Made by a program: the position numbers and the translations under genes. DNA of 64,000 nt from an uncultured Planctomycetales bacterium (lineage in GTDB: Bacteria; Planctomycetota; Planctomycetia; Isosphaerales; Isosphaeraceae), in the NCBI GenBank assembly GCA_903926465.1, contig CAIYJE010000131.1, positions 1 through 64,000 of the forward strand, read 5' to 3'. Numbering within the stretch: the first letter of the stretch is position 1; every line of letters starts with the position of its first letter. Shown here piece by piece: positions 1-8,007 of the stretch. Under the pieces are notes generated by a model. The model searched no databases, was not told the origin of the DNA, and was given only the letters and a program-made list of their open reading frames with translations.

Positions 1-507
1 GAGTTGAAGACGGTAGACAAATACGGCCGTGCCGGTCCGCACTGGCCGGCGTTCGCCAAGAAGTTGCGTCGATTGTTGGGAGACGCGATCCGACTCAAAA
101 AGCGTGAGGACGTCCCCATGGAAGAGTACCGATCGCGGCGTGTGCGATTAACCGCCCGCCTGGACGAGTTGATTGCCACGGCATGGGAAGACAAGGATGC
201 CAAGCGTTTGATCAAACGATTGCGGCGACATCGCGATGACCTCCTGACCTTCCTGGATGAGCAGGATGTGCCATTTGACAACAATCACGCCGTGCGTGCG
301 ATTCGGCCTGCGGTCATGATTCGCAAGAATAGTTTTGGCAATCGTAGTGATCGTGGTGCGGACACACAGGCGGTGCTGATGAGTGTATACCGGACTCTTC
401 AGCAAAGAGGTCACGCACCGCTAAATGCGGTGGTGGATGCGCTGACTACCTACATCGCGACGGGGAAACTACCTCCATTACCGGCCAAAGCCCCTGCAGT
501 CGGCTAA
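1..507 (+). CDS. IS66-family transposase, C-terminal part (cut by window edge)
   Basis: The frame is open from base 1, so only the last ~168 residues are in the window. The segment around residues 95-115 (FDNNHAVRAIRPAVMIRKN) matches the end of the DDE domain of IS66 transposases, where P-x-D-N-N-x-A-x-R-A-I-R-P is conserved, followed by the basic tail. IS66 enzymes are normally ~500 residues, so about two thirds lies to the left. The frame ends in a normal TAA. No accessory IS66 orf (TnpB) lies downstream; a tandem repeat follows instead. Whether the copy is intact cannot be judged from this window. Confidence 0.85.
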   Translation, partial: ELKTVDKYGRAGPHWPAFAKKLRRLLGDAIRLKKREDVPMEEYRSRRVRLTARLDELIATAWEDKDAKRLIKRLRRHRDDLLTFLDEQDVPFDNNHAVRAIRPAVMIRKNSFGNRSDRGADTQAVLMSVYRTLQQRGHAPLNAVVDALTTYIATGKLPPLPAKAPAVG

Positions 508-608
508 AGTCTTACGAACAATAAAAACACGAATCTTACGAATTGCACGAATCAGGAACGGAAAATACCGCAGGAATGATTGGGAAGGAGTTCAGGGCTC
601 CTTTCTTC

Positions 609-760
609 ATTCGTGTGATTCGTTCGATTCGTGGTTGATAATCTCTTCGTCCAGATTCCCTTCGTGGTCTTCCAGTCTTTCTTGATTCGTGTGATTCGTT
701 CGATTCGTGGTTGATAATCTCTTCGTCCAGATTTCCTTCGTGGTCGTTCTGGATTCGTGG
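609..760. repeat. 76-bp tandem repeat, two copies
   Basis: Two nearly identical 76-bp units start at 609 and 685. Each contains GATTCGTGTGATTCGTTCG, then GTTGATAATCTCTTCG and a TTCGTGGTC end; a third partial start appears at about 753. The repeat lies between the IS66 fragment and the end of the inositol oxygenase gene. No open frame uses it convincingly. Confidence 0.9.
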
Positions 761-764
761 TGGC

Positions 765-1601
765 TCACCAGTTGATGGTGGTGGGAAAGAACTCGGCGAT
801 CAGCTCTTTGTAATAAGGCGCCAGCGCTTCCACATTGGGCGGCGCCTCGCCCTTGGAGTACAGGTCATAGGGGTTAAACTTGCGCACCCAGTCCATCAGG
901 TACCGGTCATGCTCATTGAGCAGGTACGCATATTCCCCTTCCCGGTGGATCGGGTAGCACGAGTGGTAGCGGATCATCGCCAGCCCTTCTTCGGGCAGGT
1001 ACGGCTTGAGCACGTGGTACAGGTACTCGTCGTGCCCCCAGGAAAGGTCCACACTGTCCAGGCCGATCCCTTCACGGTAGATCCCCAGCTTGGTGGAGTA
1101 TGCGGGGTTGGCCTGGTCGGGATTCTCGCTGAAGAATTCTGAGAACACGATCTTCGGGGAAAACGCACAACCGACCGGGAAGGTATCACCCACCACGGCC
1201 CACTGCGGCTCATTCCACAGGCACAAGATCTTCCCCAGGTCATGCAGCAGGCCGGTCAAGATAAACCAGCGGGGATGCCCATCGGCGCGAATCGCTTCCG
1301 AGGTTTGCATCAGGTGCTGGATCTGCGAAAGTTCGGTGTCGGGGTCGCTCTCATCCACCAGCGTGTTCAGGAACTCCATCGCCTCCCAGATGCCCATCTG
1401 GCGACGCTTGAGCGGCAAGAACTCGGCCTTCTTTGTACGCACAAAGTCGAGCGTCTGGTGTTTGTGGTTCTGATGGTAGAAGTTCCGCACCCGGTCCGGC
1501 ACACCGTCTCCGTAGTTGCGGAACTCCTCCTTGGATTTGGCCGTGTGTGCCAGCTCCCACTCGTCCAGATCGGCCAGGGGGTTGTTATTCGGAATGCTCA
1601 T
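765..1601 (-). CDS. Inositol oxygenase (MIOX-like)
   Basis: The 278-residue product resembles myo-inositol oxygenase, the cytosolic di-iron enzyme that cleaves myo-inositol with O2 to D-glucuronate. All expected iron ligands of the variant HD fold can be seen: H109 (DGHPRWF), H120-D121 (LLHDLGK), H190 (SWGHDEY), H213 (IRYHSCYP) and D246 (FNPYDLYS). The stretch WAVVGDTFPVGC (134-145) is a family hallmark. I chose ATG 1601 because it gives the N-terminal length of the family; an in-frame start 39 bases upstream is possible. No other inositol or glucuronate gene is nearby, so the gene appears to be a stand-alone unit. Function assignment is strong; the physiological role here is inferred. Confidence 0.93.
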   Translation of the reverse strand: MSIPNNNPLADLDEWELAHTAKSKEEFRNYGDGVPDRVRNFYHQNHKHQTLDFVRTKKAEFLPLKRRQMGIWEAMEFLNTLVDESDPDTELSQIQHLMQTSEAIRADGHPRWFILTGLLHDLGKILCLWNEPQWAVVGDTFPVGCAFSPKIVFSEFFSENPDQANPAYSTKLGIYREGIGLDSVDLSWGHDEYLYHVLKPYLPEEGLAMIRYHSCYPIHREGEYAYLLNEHDRYLMDWVRKFNPYDLYSKGEAPPNVEALAPYYKELIAEFFPTTINW

Positions 1602-1667
1602 GGGGAATGTCCCGAAATGGACGAAATGGACCAGAGGCAACCTGCGCCCCTGACCTGGGTTAGTTTC

Positions 1668-2135
1668 TCAGGCCGCGGCAACCTGGGCCTTCGCCCGGCG
1701 CAACGCCATCAGGCCAGTCGCACCCGCCGCTAGAATGGCCATCGCCATCGAGCCAGGCTCGGGCACGGCGGCCGGCGCCGTCATCTGGCCGGCCGCGATC
1801 CCGCCCGCCGTGTTGTAGGCCAGGTCGATGATTTGTAACAACGAAGGGAACCCGCCGCTGTTACTCAGGTTCAGGCGAATCCAGCCCTTTCCGCCGCCAT
1901 TCGTCTTGAAACCGACAAACCTCGTTCCGCTTCCAATACTGAAAGACTGGTTCGTTTTTCGGCCCAGCCCGGCGGACCGGCGCTGGTGCGACCCGCCGAT
2001 CCCGGACCCGCTCGCGAATGTTTTGGCCAGCGAATTGCTCACGTTCGCAGCGTAGAACTTCAGCGAGCCATGCCCGCCAAAGGCTGTATCGCCAGTAAGC
2101 GAGGCCGCCCCCTGGGCTGGGATGTTTGTAAGCGT
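1668..2135 (-). pseudogene. PEP-CTERM protein fragment, 5' end lost
   Basis: The C-terminus has a PEP-CTERM sorting tail: the motif VPEPGS, a hydrophobic stretch (MAMAILAAGATGLMAL) and a basic end (RRAKAQ). Such tails anchor secreted proteins for processing by an exosortase. Upstream is a glycine- and serine-rich body containing GWIRLNLSN and VIDLAY-like strands, typical of these proteins. A GTG at 2042 gives 124 residues, but the same frame stays open with sensible sequence (LTGDTAFGGHGSLKFYAAN) to a TGA at 2136-2138, and no signal peptide is present. That stop lies inside the inverted repeat of a small element (2124-2244), suggesting the 5' part was removed by insertion or rearrangement. 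A short intact protein from the GTG cannot be excluded. Confidence 0.65.
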
Positions 2136-2244
2136 TCAGCCGAATGCAGTGAATACCGTGGGAACTGGTCGCCTGGAGCCCTTGCAGGGCTCAGGAATAT
2201 TGACCTTGAAGGTTTTTACGGCATTTGGCTGAAACGATACAAAC
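2124..2244. repeat. 121-bp MITE-like element with 24-bp imperfect inverted ends
   Basis: The left end (2124-2147, GTTTGTAAGCGTTCAGCCG...) and the reverse complement of the right end (2221-2244) match at about 20 of 24 positions. There is no coding capacity inside. Related half-sites with TTCAGCCGAATACCGTAAAA appear near 42264, and in the opposite sense near 51255 (TTTTTACGGAATTCGGCTGA). The element coincides with the truncated 5' end of the PEP-CTERM gene. Confidence 0.7.
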
Positions 2245-3002
2245 GGCCTTACATGGTAAAGGCTTCTTGGCTGTTAACGGAGTAGTAATAAGCGCAATTG
2301 TTCGGCTCGACGGTCATTAAAGATGTGGAGAAGGAAATGGGGACATTCCTAATTCTCCCGGCAGGATAGGCAGGAGGGCCGATCCGCCTGCGCGTCCTTC
2401 ATACCAGCGTCTAGAAGCCACCCGCCATTATCCATTCAGGGGTACTGGCAGGGTGGCCTTGCTAGGGCCTTTGCCTGAAAGCAAAGAGGCATGAGTACCA
2501 GGGCGCTCGCGCTCGCGGGAAAAGGGCTGTATGCACCTCTTTTACGAGCGCGGCTGAATCGCCCAGACGCGGACGAGAAGCGGAAATGGGGGACAGTCAC
2601 CTCTGAAGACTCGGATCCAGTCCCCCATTCCGCGAGTATCAGGCTTGAAACAATTGATATCGGATCACGACTTTTTGGGACTCGGCATATTCTGAGGGCC
2701 TTCAGAGCTTCAGACCCTGAAGCGAAGGCTTTTCAATTCTACCTGTCGAGCACAACCGGGGAACCGCAAGGGAATTCCGGTATCCCAGCGACAGTCTGTA
2801 CAAATAACGCAGTAGAAGGCGGCTTCCATCACCGAGTCCAGCTATCTCACCCAGTGGGATGGCTCAGGGTTGGTGTTGCGGCCAGGTCACGTTGAGGTTA
2901 ACCCGGCCAGGCAAGCAGGCTGCGAACAGGGGCTTGGCTTGGCTGGGCGAACTCCACCCCGACGAATTCTGTCCGGTCGAGTATGATAGTTGTGGTCGCA
3001 GC
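2245..3002. other. Non-coding stretch with a GGGGGAC inverted repeat
   Basis: No convincing gene was seen in this stretch. A perfect inverted repeat AATGGGGGAC / GTCCCCCATT lies at 2585-2594 and 2620-2629 and could form a hairpin with a 25-base loop. A good -10-like TATGAT lies at 2982-2987 pointing toward the EamA gene, without a recognisable -35. The rest looks like degenerate intergenic sequence. Confidence 0.5.
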
Positions 3003-3030
3003 AAGGGGGCCGGTGAGAACCGGCCCCCTT
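3003..3030. terminator. Perfect 12-bp stem hairpin upstream of the EamA gene
   Basis: AAGGGGGCCGGT pairs perfectly with ACCGGCCCCCTT around a GAGA loop. It is followed by GGCATTTTC, so it could end transcripts entering from the left. Because it lies ~38 bases before the EamA start and just downstream of a TATGAT box, it could equally be a 5' leader hairpin. The structure is certain; its role is not. Confidence 0.6.
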
Positions 3031-3067
3031 GGCATTTTCAGGGTGTATTCCGGTGAGCCAGTTTGTC

Positions 3068-4099
3068 ATGAAGCCAGCCAACTCAGTTCCCGCAGAGGGG
3101 TCTGGTTCCGTCTCGCCCGTGCACCCGCCAGAAGGGCACCAGGGCCGCTGGAGTACGCTGTTGATTCTGGTGGCGATGGTGCTGATTGGCTCAAGTACCG
3201 CGACCGCGGCCAAGTTTGCGGTGTCGGATTTGCCAATTCCGCTGCTTCCGGTCGTCCGGTTTGGTGTGGCCGGCCTGGCGTTGCTTCCTTGGCTGGGCGG
3301 CCTGGCGGTTATCCGGTCGATGCTCAGGCGAGACATCGTACTGCTGGCCCTGGCCGCGTTTCTGGCGGTTCCGGTCAACCAGGCGTTTTTTTTGAATGCC
3401 ACCCGGTTGGCACCCACCACCCATGTGGGATTGATTTACGCAAGCTGTCCGCTGGTGGTGCTGGGGCTGGCGTTGTGGCTTCGCCATGAGCAACTCGATT
3501 CCGCCCGCCTGATCGGGATTGTGGCGTCCGTGGCGGGGGCGGCCGTGATTGCGCTCGGGAGCCTTTTACAGCGTGAACCGGGTGCGGCGGGCACGGCCAC
3601 GCTTTGGGGTGATCTTCTTTTGGTAGGAGCGGTGACTTCGTGGGGAGGCTACCTCACGGTCAACAAGCGGTTGCTTGGCCGCTATCCCGCCATCGCCGTG
3701 CTGGGCATGACATTTTTGCTGGGTTCAGCCATGTGTTTGCCCCTGGCGATCTGGACATCGCCCGGGTGGCTGCCGATGCTGTCTAGCACACGCCCGCAGG
3801 CCTGGGCGGGCCTGATTTACCTCACCCTGGTTGCGTCGGTGTTAGGATTGGCTTGTCAGAATATGGCCCTACGCCGGCTAGAGGCCAGCCATGTGGCGGC
3901 GGTGGGTAATCTCTCGCCGGTGCTGACCGTGCTCTGGGGGGTGTGGCTGCTGGGCGAGGGACTGAACCTGAGTTTGGTTTTGGGGGGAACCCTGACGCTG
4001 GCCGGGGTGGCCATGGCCAGCCATGCTGCCATGCGGAAAGCCGCTCGTCGGGTGTCTGCAGATGTGGCCGAGGCCGCCTCGGTGGTCCAAACTGCCTGA
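3068..4099 (+). CDS. EamA/DMT-family transporter
   Basis: This ~343-residue inner-membrane protein has about ten hydrophobic helices in two related halves, the pattern of EamA (drug/metabolite transporter) proteins. Recognisable pieces are the first helix (LLILVAMVLIGSSTATAAKF), the PVVRFGVAGLALLPW segment and the late YLTLVASVLGLACQNMALRRLEA..VGNLSPVLTVLWGVWLLGE segment, which matches the second EamA repeat. The substrate cannot be inferred. I chose ATG 3068 because the ~13 upstream residues from 3029 overlap the leader hairpin; a GTG at 3053 is an alternative. It is followed after 99 bases by the glycosyltransferase gene on the same strand. Confidence 0.88.
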   Translation: MKPANSVPAEGSGSVSPVHPPEGHQGRWSTLLILVAMVLIGSSTATAAKFAVSDLPIPLLPVVRFGVAGLALLPWLGGLAVIRSMLRRDIVLLALAAFLAVPVNQAFFLNATRLAPTTHVGLIYASCPLVVLGLALWLRHEQLDSARLIGIVASVAGAAVIALGSLLQREPGAAGTATLWGDLLLVGAVTSWGGYLTVNKRLLGRYPAIAVLGMTFLLGSAMCLPLAIWTSPGWLPMLSSTRPQAWAGLIYLTLVASVLGLACQNMALRRLEASHVAAVGNLSPVLTVLWGVWLLGEGLNLSLVLGGTLTLAGVAMASHAAMRKAARRVSADVAEAASVVQTA

Positions 4100-4198
4100 G
4101 GTTGGGCGCTTGTCCCTGGTGTCTGGCTCTGGCTATGCTCCCTTCCCAGGGCGTAAGACAACGCCTTTGTGATGGATCAACGGTAGAGGGTGGCGCAG

Positions 4199-5326
4199 AT
4201 GGATCATCGGGGAGGGCTTGCGGTCTACGTGACCAGCCACGGATTCGGGCATCTGAATCGGGTGGTGGCGGTGCTGAACCGCATCCCGGCCGAAATCCCG
4301 ATGGTGGTTCGCTGTGGCGCGGATCTTTTTGACCACTGGCGTGAACGGCTCGATCGTCCTGCCCGGTTTGAGCATCAGCTCTGGGATGTTGGGGCGGTGA
4401 ACCCTCTCGGAGCCAGTTCCGTAACCGACGGCCGCGCCACGATTGAGCGAGCGATGGCCAACCATGCCGCCCTGCTGCCCCGGATTGATGAAGAAGCCAG
4501 CCGACTGCGGGCCGAGGGAACGGCCGTGGTGCTTTGCGATGTTCCGCCAATGCCCCTGGCCGCGGCGGCCAGGGCCGGGGTGCCCGGCTTTGCGCTGGCC
4601 AATTTTACCTGGTCGGAAATTTATGCCGAGCACGCGGCCGGGATGGGTGCCGAGGCCCGGGCAATGGTCCACGAGATCGAATCGTTTTATGGACAAGCCA
4701 CGGCCGTCTTCCGCGCAGAGCCTGCGTTGCCAATGCGTGAGTTTCGGAACCAGATTCCGGTCGGGCTGGTGGTCTCGAAGGGCCGTGAGCGGCGGGCTGA
4801 ACTGCGGGCTCGGCTGGGGCTGGGGGATGAGCAGAAGCTCGTGTATTTCTATGTCGGACGCTACGGGCAAGAAGATCTGGCCTGGGACCGGCTGGCCGGC
4901 TTTTCCGGCATCCATTTTGTCGGGTTTCATGAGGCCTCCGTGGGTCCACTTCCAAACTTGCATGTGGTACCAGCGGCTGAGTGGCGGGGCGCGGACCTGA
5001 TGGCCTCATGCGATGCCGCCGTGGCCAAGGCCGGCTACGGCACCGTGACCGAGGCCATGGCCGCCGGCACACCCATGCTTTTCCCACCCCGAGAGAATTT
5101 TGCCGAACATGCGGCGCTGGAGTCTGCCTTGTTGAACTGGGGCGGTGGGTACCTGGTCGATGAGCATCGGTTCCGCGAATTCGATCTTTCGGAACCACTG
5201 GCTCGGGCGCTGGCTACTCGGCCTGGTCCTGCGCTGTATCCCACCGATGGTGCGGATCGGATTGCGGAATCTTTGGTCCTTGAAATCCGTTCACGGGTGG
5301 TGAGTGGCGGTCTGTCCCCGGCCTGA
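4199..5326 (+). CDS. MurG-like glycosyltransferase (GT-B fold)
   Basis: The ~375-residue protein starts with a GT-B N-terminal strand and glycine-rich loop (VYVTSHGFGHLNR), as in MurG, UDP-glycosyltransferases and the nucleotide-sugar part of bacterial L-arabinokinase-like proteins. The C-terminal half contains the donor-binding region: DAAVAKAGYGTVTEAMAAGTPMLFPPRENFAEHAA, very like family 1/28 glycosyltransferases. No transmembrane helix is evident, so it is probably cytosolic or peripheral. ATG 4199 was preferred over the GTG at 4190 because a GAGGG box sits 8 bases before it. The donor sugar and acceptor are unknown. It stands alone, 67 bases before the dehydrogenase gene, which may share its transcript. 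Confidence 0.8.
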   Translation: MDHRGGLAVYVTSHGFGHLNRVVAVLNRIPAEIPMVVRCGADLFDHWRERLDRPARFEHQLWDVGAVNPLGASSVTDGRATIERAMANHAALLPRIDEEASRLRAEGTAVVLCDVPPMPLAAAARAGVPGFALANFTWSEIYAEHAAGMGAEARAMVHEIESFYGQATAVFRAEPALPMREFRNQIPVGLVVSKGRERRAELRARLGLGDEQKLVYFYVGRYGQEDLAWDRLAGFSGIHFVGFHEASVGPLPNLHVVPAAEWRGADLMASCDAAVAKAGYGTVTEAMAAGTPMLFPPRENFAEHAALESALLNWGGGYLVDEHRFREFDLSEPLARALATRPGPALYPTDGADRIAESLVLEIRSRVVSGGLSPA

Positions 5327-5393
5327 CTCGGTTTGTTTGCTCACGAATTTATGGCATGAGACCGGCCAGCAACGCATAGACCAGGACCGCCCC

Positions 5394-6401
5394 ATGAAGA
5401 TTGTGATTTATCCTGCCGTCGAGGCCGACCGGCTGGCTCGTTTGCAAGTGGAAGCGCCCCGGGCAACCTGGGTGAACGCCGCAACCGAGGCTGAGGCGCA
5501 GATCGAGATTGTCGGGGCCGATGCCCTGCTGGGAAAGATCACGCCCGAGCTGCTGGCTGGTGCAGATCGGCTTCGGTGGGTGCAGGCGTTCACGGCGAGC
5601 CTGGAGCATTACGTATTCCAGGAGCTGGCGGATCACCCGTGTGTTCTCACGAACATGCGGGGTTTGTTTGGGGATGTGATTGCCGATCAGGTCATGGGTT
5701 ACATCTTGTGCTTTGCGCGCAATCTGCATGTGTACATCCGCAATCAGGTCCACCGGGAGTGGCGGCCCTGCGGTGGCGAGGCGGCACGCGTGAACTTTGC
5801 GGCCGGCCCAGGGGTGGTCAACGCCATGGATCGAGCCACGCGATACCTGCCGGGGTCGGTGCTGGGTGTGGTGGGGTTTGGCGGCATTGGTGCCGAAGTC
5901 GCTCGCCGGGCCTTGGGGTTTGGGATGCGGGTGCGTGGGGTGGATAAGCATCCCGATCAGGTGGTGGTCCCCGAGGGAGTGGAGTCCGTGGAGGGCCTGG
6001 ATTCGCTTCCGGCGTTACTGAGCGCAAGCGATTATGTGGTGATTGCCGCCCCTCACACGCCTGAAACCGAGGGTCTGTTCAACTCGGCCATGCTGGCGAA
6101 ATTGAAGCCCTCGTGCATTCTCATCAACATCGGTCGGGGGGCGCTTGTGGTTCTGGACGACCTGGTTGAGGCGTTACGCGCGGGCCAACTGGCCGGGGCC
6201 GCACTTGACGTTTTGGAAATTGAGCCGCTTCCCGGCGATCATCCCCTTTGGGGCATGGAACAGGTAATCCTTACGCCGCACACGGCCGGCTATTCGCAGG
6301 TGATTGCCGCCCGGCATCTGGACGTACTTTGTGAGAACGTGGGCCGGTTCGGCCGGGGCGAGCCGCTGCGGAACCTGGTCGATAAGCGGCTCTGGTTTTA
6401 G
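5394..6401 (+). CDS. D-2-hydroxyacid dehydrogenase (NAD(P)-dependent)
   Basis: The 335-residue product belongs to the D-isomer-specific 2-hydroxyacid dehydrogenases (glyoxylate/hydroxypyruvate reductase, phosphoglycerate dehydrogenase group). It shows the dinucleotide-binding GFGGIGAEVARRA after VLGVV, and the catalytic triad residues: Arg in NIGRGALV, Glu in LDVLEIEPLP and His in LTPHTAGYS. The N-terminal catalytic domain has the expected WVQAFTASLEHY and GLFGDVIADQVMGYIL segments. The ATG at 5394 gives a standard length; the frame is open ~90 bases further upstream. Substrate specificity cannot be read from the sequence. It may be co-transcribed with the glycosyltransferase gene upstream, but no shared pathway is evident. 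Confidence 0.92.
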   Translation: MKIVIYPAVEADRLARLQVEAPRATWVNAATEAEAQIEIVGADALLGKITPELLAGADRLRWVQAFTASLEHYVFQELADHPCVLTNMRGLFGDVIADQVMGYILCFARNLHVYIRNQVHREWRPCGGEAARVNFAAGPGVVNAMDRATRYLPGSVLGVVGFGGIGAEVARRALGFGMRVRGVDKHPDQVVVPEGVESVEGLDSLPALLSASDYVVIAAPHTPETEGLFNSAMLAKLKPSCILINIGRGALVVLDDLVEALRAGQLAGAALDVLEIEPLPGDHPLWGMEQVILTPHTAGYSQVIAARHLDVLCENVGRFGRGEPLRNLVDKRLWF

Positions 6402-6752
6402 GTTTTGGAGTTGGTCCCCAAACCAGGGTCGGCCCGCGTGCCGGCCGGTAACCAGTCCCGGTCTTGAAACGGCCTGGAGGCTTGCAAACCAGCCACCCCC
6501 CCCAGCACGCGAAACGCAAGCTCAAGATCCTCGCCAATTCTGGCACCGATGGTTCCGGTTGCCGGCACGATGGGGGCTGCCGCGCGGCCTGCGGAAATAA
6601 CTGAAAGGGGCTGAACCCGGAAGCGTGTTGTTTTTTTTCCCACAATTTTTGGCGACTTACCATTTCCTTTGTAGCTAAATTTCTACACGGTTTGTAAATT
6701 GTTCAATCTCGGATTCATGGATCGGGCGGTTGGCTAATGTTCGTTTCTGAAA
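6402..6752. other. Intergenic region without recognised features
   Basis: About 350 bases separate the dehydrogenase and acyltransferase genes. A minus-strand open frame of 81 codons exists here but has no recognisable family. The last ~100 bases before the acyltransferase are AT-richer (TGTTTTTTTTCCCAC and TAGCTAAATTTCTACAC near 6630-6690) and probably hold its promoter, but no clear -35/-10 pair was found. Confidence 0.4.
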
Positions 6753-7895
6753 ATGCACACGACTCTCCTGAAAACCGTAGCTTCTAAGCAGCAAGTGTCT
6801 GCGATTGCTGAGAAATCTCAACAATCGGTTCGCTTTGCCGTGCTTGATGGTTGGAGAGCGGTCAGTATTTTGACGGTGCTGGCGTGCCATATGTTTCCGC
6901 TGGGGCCGGACGCCTGGCAACTGAATGAAGCGGCGGCTCCGCTGGGGATGTCGTTGTTCTTTACCCTTTCGGGGTTTTTGATCACGTCGAACCTGTGGAA
7001 GAATCTCTGCCTTCCTTCGTTTTTGATTCGTCGTCTGGCCCGCATTCTGCCACTGGCCTACTTGGCCACCATCATTTACCTGACGCTCCAGCACAAGTCG
7101 CTGGAGTACTACGTCACTCATCTCCTGTTTTCCCTCAACTATCGCACGGAATATGGCACGCCGCTCACGTCTCCATTCTGGAGCTTGTGTGTGGAGATTC
7201 ATTTCTACCTGGTCATCACCTACCTGGTCGGTTTTTATGGGCGACGTGGGATTTTGGCCCTGCCGCTGATTGGGTTAGCGATTACGGCCTGGCGAGTTCA
7301 CACGGGCGTGTATGTGGGCAATGCCACTCACGAGCGGGGGGATGAGATTCTGGCCGGTGTCACTCTGGCCTTGATCTATCTGGATCAGCTTGGGCCGGTT
7401 GGCCGCACGATGCGGAGGTGGTTGGCAACCGTGCCCCTGGCCGTTTTTCTGGTGGCGTTCCTGGTGACATGCCATCCGGCGTCGGGCTGGTTGCAGTATT
7501 TCCGGCCTTATCTGGGAGCTGCGGTGGTGGGCCATACGCTTTTCGCAACCGGGAAGCGGTTCACTTTGCTGACCTCGCAACCGATGCGTTATATTGCCGA
7601 GATTTCTTACGCCTTGTACGTGATTCACCCCCTGTGTCGTTTTGGTTGGTTTGGGTCTGGAACGGTGGTTGCAAAGTATCTGAAACGGCCGCTCACGCTC
7701 CTGCTGATCTTTGGACTTGCGCATCTCTCCACGTTTTATTATGAGCGGCACTGGATTGCCCTGGGCAAACTCTGGAGCGATCGCTGGTCGGCCGATTACG
7801 CCAGGGGATCAAGGTTAGGGACCACCCTGGCCAGCGCACCTCGACCATCGTTGGCCAGACCTGGCAGTTCCGTCGGCGATCGGATTTCGATTTAG
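6753..7895 (+). CDS. Acyltransferase family 3 (OafA/YrhL-type) membrane protein
   Basis: The 380-residue protein is a polytopic acyltransferase-3 family member; such proteins transfer acetyl or other acyl groups onto surface sugars, peptidoglycan or secondary metabolites. Diagnostic pieces are LDGWRAVSILTVLACHMFP (conserved R and H of the first helix), GMSLFFTLSGFLIT, the basic RRLARILPLAY segment, and SPFWSLCVEIHFYLV. About ten membrane helices follow one another to the end. The C-terminal ~45 residues after the last helix are serine- and proline-rich. A surface-polysaccharide role is the usual guess but nothing nearby proves it. It is flanked by unrelated genes. Confidence 0.9.
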   Translation: MHTTLLKTVASKQQVSAIAEKSQQSVRFAVLDGWRAVSILTVLACHMFPLGPDAWQLNEAAAPLGMSLFFTLSGFLITSNLWKNLCLPSFLIRRLARILPLAYLATIIYLTLQHKSLEYYVTHLLFSLNYRTEYGTPLTSPFWSLCVEIHFYLVITYLVGFYGRRGILALPLIGLAITAWRVHTGVYVGNATHERGDEILAGVTLALIYLDQLGPVGRTMRRWLATVPLAVFLVAFLVTCHPASGWLQYFRPYLGAAVVGHTLFATGKRFTLLTSQPMRYIAEISYALYVIHPLCRFGWFGSGTVVAKYLKRPLTLLLIFGLAHLSTFYYERHWIALGKLWSDRWSADYARGSRLGTTLASAPRPSLARPGSSVGDRISI

Positions 7896-8007
7896 CGTGA
7901 TTCGCCACGCGTGGACCTGGGTTAAGATCAGAGCGTCTTGACGGATCCAGATCCGATCGGCTGGGTCGCGTCCTGATCCTGGGTTTTATGTGGGGAGGCA
8001 ACCGGCA

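Noticed and set aside
2491-2895. Plus-strand frame of 134 codons in the repeat-rich stretch
   Set aside because: It spans an inverted repeat and its composition is irregular, with no domain pattern.
6398-6643. Minus-strand frame of 81 codons after the dehydrogenase gene
   Set aside because: It lacks a ribosome-binding site and any recognisable motif, and its stop overlaps the stop of the dehydrogenase gene.
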